DNA of 64,000 nt from Bacteroidota bacterium (GCA_016192075.1 JACPUU010000012.1:744001-808000); one strand, 5' to 3'; numbered from the stretch's first letter, positions 50,264-59,492 are shown. The notes: a model not told the origin generated them from the sequence alone. A program made the numbers and translations.

Positions 50264-50340
50264 AAAACTGGTGTATCTGTTCTTTCTCTAACGCAAAATG
50301 TACGAATTCAAGATCGTTGTACTTTGCTTCTTCCCCTCAA

Positions 50341-50682
50341 TCAGGAAAACATGTGTGTGCCATAAGCAGCGCCTATCAGAAAGGCGGCAAGGCCTGCAAG
50401 AACGCCAATCCAACCGGCTTTTTGTTTTTTAATCACCGGCATTACACCCAGCAACAAGGCCAAAATACCGCTAAACATGACAATGATACCAAGATCTGTT
50501 TTGAGATCCATTTGCGCAAGCAAACTGAGGTGTTCGGTTGATCCGTAAAAACTTTCAGGGTGTTCACCAAAAAGCAATGTTTCGGCACCATCTGCTGCTG
50601 GGGCAGCAACAAACATCAAATACAATGCGGCTGCTATAGCAGCAACACCAAAAAAAGCACTGATATACGAGAAAACTTTCAT
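50341..50682 (-). CDS. Small hypothetical membrane protein
   Basis: I choose ATG 50682; the reading to 50736 would add an unlikely leader. The 113-residue product has three hydrophobic helices: residues about 3-25 (FSYISAFFGVAAIAAALYLMF), 62-80 (LGIIVMFSGILALLLGVMPV) and 85-105 (AGWIGVLAGLAAFLIGAAYG). A periplasmic loop between the first two is acidic. No family is recognised. It stands alone between an element and the archaemetzincin gene. Confidence 0.55.
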   Translation of the reverse strand: MKVFSYISAFFGVAAIAAALYLMFVAAPAADGAETLLFGEHPESFYGSTEHLSLLAQMDLKTDLGIIVMFSGILALLLGVMPVIKKQKAGWIGVLAGLAAFLIGAAYGTHMFS

Positions 50683-50791
50683 GATACGGGTTATTTTAGT
50701 TGTACCTAAATATACAATTTTTTGCCGTGTGCGCACATTGTATTAAACAGAAAAGCAGAAACCGGGTTTTCTAAGGGGGCAGATAGAATGA

Positions 50792-51463
50792 TTACTCTAT
50801 TTTATTCCGGCAGTCACTGCAAAGTTCACCGTTGCTGCTATCAATCGTTTTGATTGACTCATTGGCATCGTTCATCAGGCAGTTTTCATTGGGACAATGA
50901 TGAAGGCCCATAACATGCCCCACTTCATGACAGGCAATGCGTGTTAACCGGGTGTAAAAAACCTGTTCAGAAACATTTTTGGAAAGCCGGTTGGATGAAA
51001 CAACACAAACCTCTCCTCCCACTCTGCCCAACCCAAAAATGCCAAAATCTTTATACTGCCATTCCGGTTCCTTGATCTGCGTTTGTGACGCGTCAGTGTA
51101 TTTGGTAATGGAAATATCCTGTGTGGTTAACCCAATCACCATATCCACGGTATCGTATGTACGCTGTGACATCCACTCCAGCAGCGAATCTGCCCGGTAA
51201 CGCGGGTATCGGATCTCGGTATACGCCATGTCGGGCAAATCTGCTTTTTCAAGAATGACAACCTCTTTCCCATAAAATTTTTCAAGCGATGTTTTTACCG
51301 AATCAAGGTCCCGTTGTGGAAAATCATCAAAAGGTAAAATGCCGATGGTGATTTTTTTGTCTCCAAAAAGAATGGACGAACTACCTTGCTTATAATCACA
51401 CAGAGTAATGAGATTAAGAAGGACTAGAAAAGTAATTGTGACGTAGAGGTACTTGTATTTCAT
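50792..51463 (-). CDS. Archaemetzincin-like zinc metalloprotease
   Basis: The 223-residue protein has the extended metzincin motif [12 protein letters not shown] (His179, His183, His189, Glu180) followed by [10 protein letters not shown] and LCSDCRNKI. The four cysteines (190, 195, 215, 218) form the second zinc site that defines archaemetzincins. An N-terminal hydrophobic helix (about residues 6-21) suggests export or membrane anchoring, unlike the cytoplasmic archaeal forms. The start overlaps the folD stop by 4 bp, so translation is coupled. Targets of this family in bacteria are unknown to me; the folD link may be only transcriptional. Confidence 0.87.
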   Translation of the reverse strand: MKYKYLYVTITFLVLLNLITLCDYKQGSSSILFGDKKITIGILPFDDFPQRDLDSVKTSLEKFYGKEVVILEKADLPDMAYTEIRYPRYRADSLLEWMSQRTYDTVDMVIGLTTQDISITKYTDASQTQIKEPEWQYKDFGIFGLGRVGGEVCVVSSNRLSKNVSEQVFYTRLTRIACHEVGHVMGLHHCPNENCLMNDANESIKTIDSSNGELCSDCRNKIE

Positions 51464-52335
51464 TCACGCATTTCAACCGCCTGAAGCGTGTTGAGCATGA
51501 GCGAAGCAATTGTCATGGGGCCAACACCACCGGGCACTGGAGTAATGTACGAACATTTTGGAGCGACCTCATCGAATTTAACATCTCCTAACAATTTAAA
51601 GCCTGATTTTTTGGTTGGATCATCTACGCGGGTAATACCCACATCTACCACTACAGCCCCTTGCTTCACCATGTCACCGGTCAGGAATTCAGGTTTGCCC
51701 AATGCAGCAATTATAATGTCAGCCTGCTGGCAAAGTTCTTTCAGATTTTTTGTTTTGGAGTGCGTTAAGGTTACGGTGCAGTTTCCTACTTTGCTGTTGC
51801 GTGCCATCAGAATACTCATGGGAGAGCCCACAATATGGCTGCGCCCGACCACCACGCATGACTTGCCGGATGTTTCTATATTGTAACGATCCAGTAACTG
51901 AAGAATTCCGGCTGGTGTTGCCGGCAAAAAACAAGGCAGATTCAAAACCATTCTCCCCAGGTTTTCCGGGTGAAACCCGTCTACATCCTTGGCAGGCGAA
52001 ACAGCCAGCGTTACCTTATGTTCATCAATGTGTTTGGGTAATGGAAGCTGAACAATGTAACCGTCAATTTTCGGATCATTGTTTAATTCTGCAATTTTTT
52101 GCAGCAATTCATTTTCAGTAATTGTTTCAGGCAGCGCAACCAGCGATGATTCAAACCCCACCTTTTCACATGCCTTTACTTTTGCATTCACATACGTAAG
52201 ACTGGCTCCGTTATTCCCAACAATCACTGCTGCCAGATGCGGTACTTTCTTACCCTTTGCCTTTCGTTCTTCTACACGCTGCGCAATTTCCAATTTAATG
52301 TCATCTGAAGTTTTGTTGCCGTCAAGCAAAATCAT
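51460..52335 (-). CDS. folD: Methylenetetrahydrofolate dehydrogenase/cyclohydrolase
   Basis: FolD interconverts 5,10-methylene- and 10-formyl-tetrahydrofolate with NADP+. The 291-residue protein has the family signatures [16 protein letters not shown] with the catalytic Lys, [58 protein letters not shown] and [17 protein letters not shown]. Its stop overlaps the archaemetzincin start. A good promoter lies at 52361-52368. Confidence 0.97.
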   Translation of the reverse strand: MILLDGNKTSDDIKLEIAQRVEERKAKGKKVPHLAAVIVGNNGASLTYVNAKVKACEKVGFESSLVALPETITENELLQKIAELNNDPKIDGYIVQLPLPKHIDEHKVTLAVSPAKDVDGFHPENLGRMVLNLPCFLPATPAGILQLLDRYNIETSGKSCVVVGRSHIVGSPMSILMARNSKVGNCTVTLTHSKTKNLKELCQQADIIIAALGKPEFLTGDMVKQGAVVVDVGITRVDDPTKKSGFKLLGDVKFDEVAPKCSYITPVPGGVGPMTIASLMLNTLQAVEMRE

Positions 52336-52360
52336 AAGCGAAGGTATTTGAGGTTTCCTT

Positions 52361-52368
52361 CAAAGCTA
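52361..52368 (-). promoter_or_regulatory. Promoter of folD
   Basis: The minus strand reads TAGCTTTG, an exact TAnnTTTG match, with a TTG 21 bases upstream. The predicted leader is about 20 bases. Confidence 0.65.
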
Positions 52369-52506
52369 AACAAAAAAATTCACTCTTTTCAACTGTAGGC
52401 ATCCCTGCCTGTGCCTGCACATTGGTAGACTGGAACTACACTCAGTTACTGGCCTGACATTCAAAATTAGGGTACTGAGCGTAGCCGAAGTGCCCGGTTC
52501 AATCCG

Positions 52507-52926
52507 CTATCGCTGTGCCTTTACCTCTTCCAATGTCACTTCACCGCCTTTATTTCCCCATGAATTGAGAATGTAATTCATCACATCCCTGATTTCTTTA
52601 TCTGAAATGGGTTGCGGCGGCATAATGGAATTGTAGGTTTCACCATTTACGATCATTTCACCGCCTGATCCGTTTATGATTTGTTTAATGGCTCTGTTTT
52701 TATCAGCCAGCAGGTAATCAGAACCGGCCAAAGGCGGAAAAGCACCTTTAACACCTTCACCCTGCGCCTGGTGACATGCCACGCAGGTGCTCTGATAAAC
52801 CGCTTCACCAGCGGCATATTTTTTTTCATTTTCGTCACTTCCTGCGACGTCATTAACAGCATCCTGGTCGCCTGATGAACAGGAAAACAGGAATGCAAAA
52901 CAGATAAGAGCTCCTGAAGTCTTCAT
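52507..52926 (-). CDS. Monohaem cytochrome c lipoprotein
   Basis: The 139-residue protein has a lipoprotein signal (ALICFAFLFSCSSGD, Cys about residue 16), an acidic linker and a class-I cytochrome c domain. The haem site reads STCVACHQAQGEG, and the distal Met ligand is in NSIMPPQPISDKEI. FPPLAGSDYLL is typical of oxidase-associated cytochromes c. It probably carries electrons at the outer face of the inner membrane. No oxidase genes are adjacent. The promoter at 52947 and a divergent gene at 53001 suggest a free-standing unit. Confidence 0.9.
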   Translation of the reverse strand: MKTSGALICFAFLFSCSSGDQDAVNDVAGSDENEKKYAAGEAVYQSTCVACHQAQGEGVKGAFPPLAGSDYLLADKNRAIKQIINGSGGEMIVNGETYNSIMPPQPISDKEIRDVMNYILNSWGNKGGEVTLEEVKAQR

Positions 52927-52946
52927 AGAAAAAGAGATTTATGAAC

Positions 52947-52954
52947 CAAAATTA
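52947..52954 (-). promoter_or_regulatory. Promoter of the cytochrome c gene
   Basis: The minus strand reads TAATTTTG, with a TTG 22 bases upstream and the ATG 20 bases downstream. Confidence 0.6.
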
Positions 52955-53000
52955 ATTGTAATTTCAACCTGTAACTCAATTCTTGCTTTTATATCAGCAC

Positions 53001-53459
53001 ATGATTTTTATCAGAATTCCTGGATATTTGCTGAGGGTATTGCTAATAGCTTTAACTACAACTGTTTTGGGATGCCAGCAGGATAAAACACCCTTTGCAG
53101 ATGTTTATGCCGTTTTTGAATACGACGGGGCTAAAATTGATACAACCACCACTGAAAAAGATCAGCTCATTTTCAGAAATGTAGATGGCACCCCGCCGGT
53201 TTATGTGCCAACCTATTCAGGTAATCTTTGTGATGACAAAATTTTTATAGGGACGTATCCGCTCAATGATACATTGGAATGGCATTTGCGGCTGGTTGAT
53301 CCGGACGGTGACCCGGCTAATTTTAAAGCCTATTTCAATGAAAACCGCGATCTTATTTTACTGAACGAAACATTGCATTTTGTTTTACCAACGGCGCATG
53401 ATTTTTCTGTCAGAACAGAACAGTGTAAAAAGGATGCATTTATAGTCATTGGCAACTAA
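53001..53459 (+). CDS. Hypothetical lipoprotein
   Basis: I start at ATG 53001. The 152-residue protein has a lipobox (TTTVLGC, Cys about 24) followed by QQDKTPFAD. The mature part is beta-rich with DVYAVFEYDGAKIDTTTT and EWHLRLVDPDGDPANFKAYF, resembling small immunoglobulin-like envelope domains. No family is assigned. It is convergent with the next gene (9-bp gap). Confidence 0.6.
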   Translation: MIFIRIPGYLLRVLLIALTTTVLGCQQDKTPFADVYAVFEYDGAKIDTTTTEKDQLIFRNVDGTPPVYVPTYSGNLCDDKIFIGTYPLNDTLEWHLRLVDPDGDPANFKAYFNENRDLILLNETLHFVLPTAHDFSVRTEQCKKDAFIVIGN

Positions 53460-53468
53460 AAAGAATTA

Positions 53469-53855
53469 TCAGGGTTCAACATAGCACCCTTTATCCGTTC
53501 TGATAAAACGTTTTCCGGCTTTCAGGGTGTCAAACAATTCAATACTTTGTGAGGGGCTCACTACAGGAAAATCAATTACCTCATACAGTTCCCCGTTCAG
53601 TGCCATTTTTCCAAAATAAATGGTATTGTCTTTCATGTACCAGGTGCGGACTTTGGAGTCTTTATAAAGTTCGTTGTTGGTGTACCATTCCATTTTTCCC
53701 TGGCTGTCAGCATAAATGTAAATGATATGCCACGCATCAGCAGCTGAATAATGTTTCCAGGTCCCGACCAGTGAAGGGGCTGCGGTATGTACGGTTTCTT
53801 TTTTACAGGAACAGAAAAGAAGCGATGTGCAAAGAATGAAGATTAACGTTCGCAT
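53469..53855 (-). CDS. Hypothetical lipoprotein (lipocalin-like)
   Basis: The 128-residue protein has a lipobox (SLLFCSC, Cys about 17) and then LVGTWKHYSAADAWHIIYIY, KMEWYTNNELYKD and RTWYMKDNTIYFGKMALNG. The GTW start and repeated strands suggest a lipocalin-like domain (DUF4488/DUF5640 style), but I do not assign a family. It is probably an outer-membrane lipoprotein. Confidence 0.6.
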   Translation of the reverse strand: MRTLIFILCTSLLFCSCKKETVHTAAPSLVGTWKHYSAADAWHIIYIYADSQGKMEWYTNNELYKDSKVRTWYMKDNTIYFGKMALNGELYEVIDFPVVSPSQSIELFDTLKAGKRFIRTDKGCYVEP

Positions 53856-54175
53856 TGTTTCAAAGATAAAAAAATGAGGTAATGATCACCCATGGTTTCA
53901 GTCTGCCTGAAAAATCTACCGTTAAAACGCCTCAATTCACCATTTCAAGAAATAAAAGCAAATTGGTCTACTTGCCTAGAGAGCGCGACTGGGTTAATTT
54001 AGAAACGGGTTCAATACTTACAAGATATACACCAACATCAAAGCATCAAATGATGATGGAAAATATAGATAGAGAATCTAGTTAACTCTCTTTAGAAGCC
54101 TATTGTGTTTTTTCGGTTGCTCTTTTGTAAAGATTTATACATTAGATTTTTGCTTCAGTCAAATACACCATGAGG
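53856..54175. other. Gap with one doubtful small ORF
   Basis: An ATG ORF on the plus strand (53882-54085, 67 codons, containing KLVYLPRERDWVNLETG) is the only coding-like stretch. It has no promoter, no similarity I recognise and could be a gene remnant. The rest of the gap is AT-rich without repeats or hairpins. AT content rises here and stays high through the next gene. Confidence 0.35.
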
Positions 54176-55228
54176 TTATTCTCCTTTAAAGAACAATTCT
54201 GATTGCAACATTCCTTTATGCTCATTGACAAAAAGTAGCAACATCGTTTCTAAATTAGTTACATAGGTTAAATGGTGATAATTTATTTCTGGCATTTTAT
54301 ATAATAATTTTGTCCAAATTTCATTGCTCAATTTACTTGCATGATTATTAAGATTTTCGATATGTCCTATTGAGAGAATAAAATTGTAAATATTTAAGTC
54401 AATTACGCTAACAGTCCATTTACGCAAGTCACCATTAAAACTTGCAACCTGATATGCGATCATTACTATTATCATATAATATTGCTCTAAATAAAGGTCA
54501 TTGAGCACACGTGCTGAAGGAAAGTCTTTTTCCTTTGTTCTTATTGAAGCATTTAAAAGTGACCTCGCATTTTTCAAGGCTATTTCAACTTCAGCTATTA
54601 ACCTTTGTTCTGGATATATTTCAGGGAAAACTTTTTTCGCCTCAAGCAATGCAAAATTAATCGCTCGTTCTTGGTAAAATTTAATATACTCAAAATGATT
54701 TTTTTCATTCTTTAAATTCTGAACTATATTGAATAAGTCTAACGGACTTGATTGAATTTTAGAAATTTCACTAAAGTTGCTTTCTGAAATTGTTGCACAA
54801 AGTGCTACCTGTAAAGAAGCTTCCCAGTCAGAATGGTATTTACCTTCTTTATCTCCAAAATCAACGATACTTAAAATAACAATATTCTCTATACTCTCTA
54901 TTTTTAGCGAAAAATCGGCATATTTATTCTTTCCCTTCAAAACAGCTCCTTTTCTCCAATCTTTCAGCCATCCTTCTGCCTGATTTAAATTATGATTTAT
55001 TTTTTTTTCAAATTTTTTATCTTGGATATCACTAGGCTTATTAGAATGGTCATTTTGAACTCCAGTCATGTAAAAGAGGATAATACTGTTACCTGCTATC
55101 CATACGAGATCAGCAGGCTCTAATTCTTTTCCATTAGGTTTTCTATGTTTATCGGGAAAAAATATGTAGGGTGCGCCTAATGAATTAGCACATAAATCAT
55201 GTATTATTTTTTCCTGAGCGCTGTTCAC
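54176..55228 (-). CDS. Hypothetical protein with a possible degenerate nuclease-like N-terminus
   Basis: I recognise no family for this 350-residue protein. The first 120 residues read [20 protein letters not shown], then [18 protein letters not shown] and later [17 protein letters not shown]. This recalls the opening of restriction-endonuclease-like proteins (an E/D-L-hydrophobic-strand-G-N-hydrophobic-strand), but the acidic/Lys catalytic pair expected after the second strand is missing (FYMTG). The remaining 200 residues are helical. Codon use is visibly more AT-rich than in flanking genes, and the gene lies just beyond the tRNA-Ser 3' end. Both facts suggest horizontal acquisition. Confidence 0.6.
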   Translation of the reverse strand: MNSAQEKIIHDLCANSLGAPYIFFPDKHRKPNGKELEPADLVWIAGNSIILFYMTGVQNDHSNKPSDIQDKKFEKKINHNLNQAEGWLKDWRKGAVLKGKNKYADFSLKIESIENIVILSIVDFGDKEGKYHSDWEASLQVALCATISESNFSEISKIQSSPLDLFNIVQNLKNEKNHFEYIKFYQERAINFALLEAKKVFPEIYPEQRLIAEVEIALKNARSLLNASIRTKEKDFPSARVLNDLYLEQYYMIIVMIAYQVASFNGDLRKWTVSVIDLNIYNFILSIGHIENLNNHASKLSNEIWTKLLYKMPEINYHHLTYVTNLETMLLLFVNEHKGMLQSELFFKGE

Positions 55229-55290
55229 TTAATTATGCTAATTTAATTATTGCACAAAACCAATTGAATTGTCAACTATATTGTCAACCA

Positions 55291-55331
55291 AAAAAGAAAG
55301 ACCCTGTAAACCAGAAGCTTACAGGGTCTTT
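55291..55331 (-). terminator. Terminator of tRNA-Ser
   Basis: The stem AAGACCCTGTAA/TTACAGGGTCTT (loop about 10 bases) is followed on the minus strand by a T-rich run. It begins directly after the tRNA 3' end. Confidence 0.8.
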
Positions 55332-55333
55332 AG

Positions 55334-55418
55334 CGGAGAAAGAGGGATTCGAACCCCCGGTACCTTGCAGTACAACAGTTTTCAAGACTGCCGCATTCGA
55401 CCGCTCTGCCATTTCTCC
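55334..55418 (-). tRNA. tRNA-Ser (anticodon TGA)
   Basis: The minus-strand sequence folds as a class-II tRNA. The acceptor is GGAGAAA/TTTCTCC with discriminator G, the D arm region GCAGAGCGGTCGAAT, the anticodon stem-loop CAGTCTTGAAAACTG with TGA, a long variable arm (GTACTGCAAGGTAC), and the T arm GGGGGTTCGAATCCC. CCA is not encoded. It reads UCA and, with wobble, other UCN codons. Confidence 0.96.
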
Positions 55419-55579
55419 GCTGCAAAAGTAGCTATATTTTCTTATTTACAAATTTTTGAAGCACTTTTTTGGAACCAACCATCATTTCAGGCCATTCAAT
55501 CAATCATAATTCCCTTTAACTCAAATGTCAGGGACTATTAAATCAGATTTTGTAACTTTACACTACAATCAAGTGCCCT

Positions 55580-57025
55580 ATGCGTTTTGTGTTAACAACC
55601 CTGTTTGCCGTTATTTTTACCAGTCTGCTGGCTGCTCCTCAGGCCTTTTTCAATTATAAAATCTTCTACACCCCTGATCAGCAACCCTATGTGGTTACAA
55701 GCCTGCAGTTTTCAGGCGGAACCTTCAAATACAAAAATGACGGCGCCGGACTACAGGCCAATGTTGAGATAACCCAAATTTTCAGATGGAAAGACAGCAT
55801 TGTTTTTGTTGACAAATACCTGCTCACCTCCCCACTTATGGCTGATTCAATTGTGGATGACTTCTATGATGTGCAGAGCTATGGCATTGGGCCGGGCATT
55901 TACAATTATGAACTCATCATAACAGATGTTATTTCAGGTGAAACGGTGTCTGGTCAGCAATCTATCACCATCAGTGAGTTTAGGCCAAAAGAGGTCTTTA
56001 TTTCTGACATTGACTTTATTGAAGACGCTTACAAAACAGATGTGCAAAACAATTTTGTCAAAAATGGCTTCTTCATGTTGCCTTATCTCACCAATTATTT
56101 TCCGCCGGATGTCACCAAAATTGCATTCTACTTTGAAATTTACAACGCTGAAAAAATTTTGGGTGCCGCTGAACAATACCTGATTACCTACTCCATTGCC
56201 GGATATACCACCGGTGAACCGGTAGAAGGCATTTTTAAATTCCAGCGCCAGCAGACACAGGCCGTTACCCCGGTTATTGCGTATTTGCCTATTGAAACGC
56301 TGCCCTCGGGTGAATATGATCTGCTGATCAACATCATTGATAAAAACAACGATACGCTGCTGTCCCGAAATGTTTATTTTCAGCGGAGAAATTACGAGCA
56401 GGAATTAACAGCGCTATCACTTGAAACCATTCAAATTGACAAATCGTTTCAAAATTCCATTTCCCGCGACTCTATTCCCTATTTCCTGGGAAGTATAATG
56501 CCAATTTCACCGGGTTTTGAGTATGAAACCATTCGTACAATGCTAAAGGGAACCGATACCACCCTGATGGAAAAATATTTTTACGCGTTCTGGCTTAAAA
56601 CAGATGCTGCTCATCCTTACGACGCCTGGCTGAAATACAAAAAGCAGGTCTATTATTGCGAAGCCATGTTTGGTACCCAGATAAAAACCGGTTATGAAAC
56701 AGACCGGGGCAGGATCTGGCTGAAATACGGAGCCCCGGATGCGGTAATGGACCGCCCCAACGAACCAAGTGCTTACCCCTATCAAATCTGGCAATATTAC
56801 CGGATCGGGCAGCGATCCAACATTCGTTTTGTATTCTACAACCCTGACCTGGTTACCAATGATTACCCGCTGCTTCATTCTGAAATGCAGGGAGAACTGC
56901 AAAACTACCGTTGGGAACACGATCTTCACAAGCGTGACTCGCCATTTACCAACATAGACGACGGTAATGACGGCAATACAATTCACTACGGCGGCAACAG
57001 TGGCACATATTACATAAATCCTTAG
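55580..57025 (+). CDS. GWxTD domain-containing secreted protein
   Basis: The 481-residue protein has a signal peptide (RFVLTTLFAVIFTSLLAA) and a beta-rich N-terminal two-thirds. The C-terminal GWxTD domain reads YETDRGRIWLKYGAPDAVMD, then PYQIWQYY and NIRFVFYNPDLVTNDYPLLH. GWxTD proteins are common in Bacteroidota and Acidobacteriota; their biochemical role is unknown and they probably lie in the periplasm or outer membrane. The glycosyltransferase gene follows by 22 bp, suggesting joint expression. Confidence 0.88.
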   Translation: MRFVLTTLFAVIFTSLLAAPQAFFNYKIFYTPDQQPYVVTSLQFSGGTFKYKNDGAGLQANVEITQIFRWKDSIVFVDKYLLTSPLMADSIVDDFYDVQSYGIGPGIYNYELIITDVISGETVSGQQSITISEFRPKEVFISDIDFIEDAYKTDVQNNFVKNGFFMLPYLTNYFPPDVTKIAFYFEIYNAEKILGAAEQYLITYSIAGYTTGEPVEGIFKFQRQQTQAVTPVIAYLPIETLPSGEYDLLINIIDKNNDTLLSRNVYFQRRNYEQELTALSLETIQIDKSFQNSISRDSIPYFLGSIMPISPGFEYETIRTMLKGTDTTLMEKYFYAFWLKTDAAHPYDAWLKYKKQVYYCEAMFGTQIKTGYETDRGRIWLKYGAPDAVMDRPNEPSAYPYQIWQYYRIGQRSNIRFVFYNPDLVTNDYPLLHSEMQGELQNYRWEHDLHKRDSPFTNIDDGNDGNTIHYGGNSGTYYINP

Positions 57026-57047
57026 TATTTTCGCCGGGATTTATTAA

Positions 57048-58070
57048 ATGAAAATTGCAGTTGTCATTCTAAACTATAACGGAAAAGGTTTTCTTGAAAG
57101 ATTTTTGCCCGGTGTAATTGCCAATTCTGGCGATGCTGGAATTTTTGTGGCTGACAACAACTCAACAGACGATTCTGTTTCTTTTCTGAAAACCAATTTT
57201 CCGCAGGTTAACCTTGTTATCAATGATCAGAACGGTGGCTTTGCCAAAGGATACAACGATGCGCTCAAAAAAATAACGGCAGAATATTACGTGCTGCTGA
57301 ATTCAGACATTGAAGTCACCCCCAATTGGATTGGTCCCTGCCTTGATCTGCTTGAAAAAAACAAGACCATTGTTGCCGTGCAGCCAAAAGTATTGGCATG
57401 GCACAACAAAACCAGGTTTGAACACGCCGGCGCAGCAGGCGGATTCCTGGACAAAAATTTTTACCCTTTCTGCCAGGGCCGAATCTTTGAAAATACGGAA
57501 GAAGATAAAGGCCAGTACAACAGTGCCCGTGAAATTTTCTGGGCCACCGGTGCCTGTATGTTTATAAGGTCTGAAGCATATCACAGTGCCGGCGGACTGG
57601 ATGACGCTTTTTTTGCACACATGGAAGAAATTGATTTGTGCTGGCGTTTAAAATCACGCGGACACAAATTGTATTATTGCCCTGATTCAGTAATTTATCA
57701 CGTTGGCGGCGGCACACTCAACTACATGAACCCCAAAAAAACGTACCTGAATTTCAGGAATAGTTTGTACATGATTGCCAAAAATTACGAGGGACCACTG
57801 TTCATTAAAATGCTTCAACGGTTATGTTTGGATGGTATTGCCGCCAACCTGTTCCTGGTTAAATTTCAATTCCGCCATTTTTGGGCAGTTTTCAGAGCAC
57901 ACCTGAGTTTTTACGGGCATCTTTCTGTACTTCTTAAACAACGAAAAGAGCTAAAAAAACAAGCCACAAACTTTAACAAAGCCGGGCTGTATAAACGAAA
58001 CATTGTTTTTCAGAAATTTCTGGGGGGTGTAAACACATTTACAGATCTCAAACCAGAAGATTTTTATTAA
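57048..58070 (+). CDS. Family 2 glycosyltransferase
   Basis: The 340-residue GT-A enzyme has VVILNYNGKGFLERFLPGVI, the nucleotide-binding DNNSTDDSVSFLK, the metal-binding DxD-like LLNSDIEV, the acceptor segment FWATGACMFIRSEAYHSAGG, FFAHMEEIDLCWRLKSRGH with the catalytic base region EEIDL, and YHVGGGTL. The closest general group is rhamnosyl- and related transferases (WcaA/RfbF-like). The C-terminal 80 residues are basic and amphipathic, suited to membrane contact. It starts a run of short-gap genes (GNAT, then the GldL-like gene). Its acceptor is unknown. Confidence 0.9.
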   Translation: MKIAVVILNYNGKGFLERFLPGVIANSGDAGIFVADNNSTDDSVSFLKTNFPQVNLVINDQNGGFAKGYNDALKKITAEYYVLLNSDIEVTPNWIGPCLDLLEKNKTIVAVQPKVLAWHNKTRFEHAGAAGGFLDKNFYPFCQGRIFENTEEDKGQYNSAREIFWATGACMFIRSEAYHSAGGLDDAFFAHMEEIDLCWRLKSRGHKLYYCPDSVIYHVGGGTLNYMNPKKTYLNFRNSLYMIAKNYEGPLFIKMLQRLCLDGIAANLFLVKFQFRHFWAVFRAHLSFYGHLSVLLKQRKELKKQATNFNKAGLYKRNIVFQKFLGGVNTFTDLKPEDFY

Positions 58071-58078
58071 AAGCATTC

Positions 58079-58507
58079 ATGATAACCATTCGGCCTGCTC
58101 AAAAAGAAGACTTCAAAACAGTCTATGATTTTATCAACCTGCTTGAAAATGATCATTTTCAAGAGACGAATCAGCAGCTTATTTTTGAGCGGAACCTCGA
58201 GAATAACAGCATTCTATACCTGGTGGCCTTTGTAGGTTCAGAGCCTGCCGGTTTCATTTCATGCCATGCGCAATGGCTGCTGCATCACAGCGCACTGATT
58301 GGTGAAATTCAGGAAATGATTGTTGCTGAAAAATTCCGCTCACAGGGCATTGGTAAACTATTGATGGCTGAATTAATACAGTACGCTCAACGCAGAGGAA
58401 TTGTTCAGCTGGAGGTAACATCCAGCAAAAAAAGGAAAGAGGCACACCGGTTTTATACGCGGGAAGGATTTGTTGAGAGTCATTTCAAGTTTACCCGGAA
58501 CTTATGA
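58079..58507 (+). CDS. GNAT N-acetyltransferase
   Basis: The 142-residue protein has the GNAT fold: TIRPAQKEDFKTVYDFINLL at the start, then EIQEMIVAEKFRSQGIGKLL containing the acetyl-CoA loop RSQGIG, and EVTSSKKRKEAHRFYTREGF at the end. It acetylates a small molecule or protein amine using acetyl-CoA. Its stop overlaps the next start (ATGA). The target is unknown. Confidence 0.9.
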   Translation: MITIRPAQKEDFKTVYDFINLLENDHFQETNQQLIFERNLENNSILYLVAFVGSEPAGFISCHAQWLLHHSALIGEIQEMIVAEKFRSQGIGKLLMAELIQYAQRRGIVQLEVTSSKKRKEAHRFYTREGFVESHFKFTRNL

Positions 58508-59025
58508 CGCGGCCCATTGAAAAATGGCTGGCCGTGTTGATCAGGCTATGCATTCCTTTTCTGATTATTGGATTCATGTTCAAAATTATGCACTGGCCGG
58601 GCGCCAAGGCTATTCTGGTCTCCACACTTACTCTGCTAAGCATCTTTTCTATATTGGCATTTGGTGTTACCCGTGCACGAAAAACAACCGATTATATAAA
58701 ACTTTTTCTCAGGCTTTCTTTTGCAGCCTATCTCATTCTTCAAACACTTCACTGGCCCGGAAAAATTGGTGCCGGAATTGTTTTACTTGCATCATTTGCG
58801 ATGTGGATATGGTATGATGGATTTGCACTCAATAAGGGTATCGGGAATCAAAATAGCGGCATTCGCAAAAAAATTCCAAATACCTTGTTAATTGTCGGTG
58901 GATTGACAACACTAATTGGTATACTACTTAAAATCATGCACTGGCCAGGCGCCGGCATTATGCTGATTTTTGGAATAGGCTGTGTTGCGGTTTCATTTTT
59001 TTCGGGAGCCTTGAACGATGAGTAG
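58504..59025 (+). CDS. Membrane protein with three GldL-like HWPG motifs
   Basis: The 173-residue protein has about six hydrophobic segments. Three of them carry the same motif: FKIMHWPGA (residues 26-34), LQTLHWPGK (79-87) and LKIMHWPGA (142-150). FKIMHWPGA is the hallmark of the first membrane helix of GldL, the type IX secretion and gliding motor protein, where it occurs once. Here it recurs as an internal three-fold repeat with no GldL periplasmic or coiled part. The cluster may be a structural or motor-related relative, but no gld gene is adjacent. The motif is seen directly; function is inference. Confidence 0.7.
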   Translation: MTRPIEKWLAVLIRLCIPFLIIGFMFKIMHWPGAKAILVSTLTLLSIFSILAFGVTRARKTTDYIKLFLRLSFAAYLILQTLHWPGKIGAGIVLLASFAMWIWYDGFALNKGIGNQNSGIRKKIPNTLLIVGGLTTLIGILLKIMHWPGAGIMLIFGIGCVAVSFFSGALNDE

Positions 59026-59120
59026 GTAAAAAACTTCAACTACCCCAACCGTTTACCCAATTCTGAATCCGGTTCAGAATGATGACAAATGCCAACAATC
59101 AGTTCATTTTATTCCACCAT

Positions 59121-59155
59121 AAAAAAAGCCACCACAAAACTGTGATGGCTTTTCT
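59121..59155 (-). terminator. Terminator of trxA
   Basis: The stem AGCCACCACA/TGTGATGGCT (one mismatch) with a short AAAC loop is followed by T7 on the minus strand, 20 bases after the trxA stop. Confidence 0.85.
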
Positions 59156-59174
59156 ATCAAAAGAAAATCAATTG

Positions 59175-59492
59175 TTACAAAATTGCATCGAGTTTAGCAG
59201 TCAATTGTGCTTTTGGAACTGCACCAACTGATTTGTCAACCACTTGTCCGTTTTTAATAAATGCAATGGTAGGTATGTTTCTGATACCAAATTTACCGGC
59301 AATGCCCGGGTTGTTATCGACATCTACTTTTCCAATAATTGCTTTTCCGGCATACTCATTGTACATTTCATCAATCAATGGTCCAACCATGCGGCAAGGT
59401 CCGCACCACGCTGCCCAAAAATCCAATACAACCGGTTTGTCTGCTTTACCTACCAACTCTTCGTAGTTAGCATCTGTGATTTCTACTGCCAT
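59175..59492 (-). CDS. trxA: Thioredoxin
   Basis: This is a 105-residue cytoplasmic thioredoxin with the redox motif FWAAWCGPCRMVGPLIDEM, the buried Asp in VVLDFW, the cis-Pro in IRNIPTIAFIKNGQ, and the final helix KAQLTAKLDAIL. It is a substrate of the reductase encoded at 45922. Monocistronic with its own terminator. Confidence 0.96.
   Translation of the reverse strand: MAVEITDANYEELVGKADKPVVLDFWAAWCGPCRMVGPLIDEMYNEYAGKAIIGKVDVDNNPGIAGKFGIRNIPTIAFIKNGQVVDKSVGAVPKAQLTAKLDAIL

Noticed and set aside
52400-52506. tRNA-like segment (GGTTCAATCC) between folD and the cytochrome gene
   Set aside because: No acceptor or anticodon stem can be formed around it; GAGCGTAGCCGAAGTGC looks like a dispersed repeat remnant.
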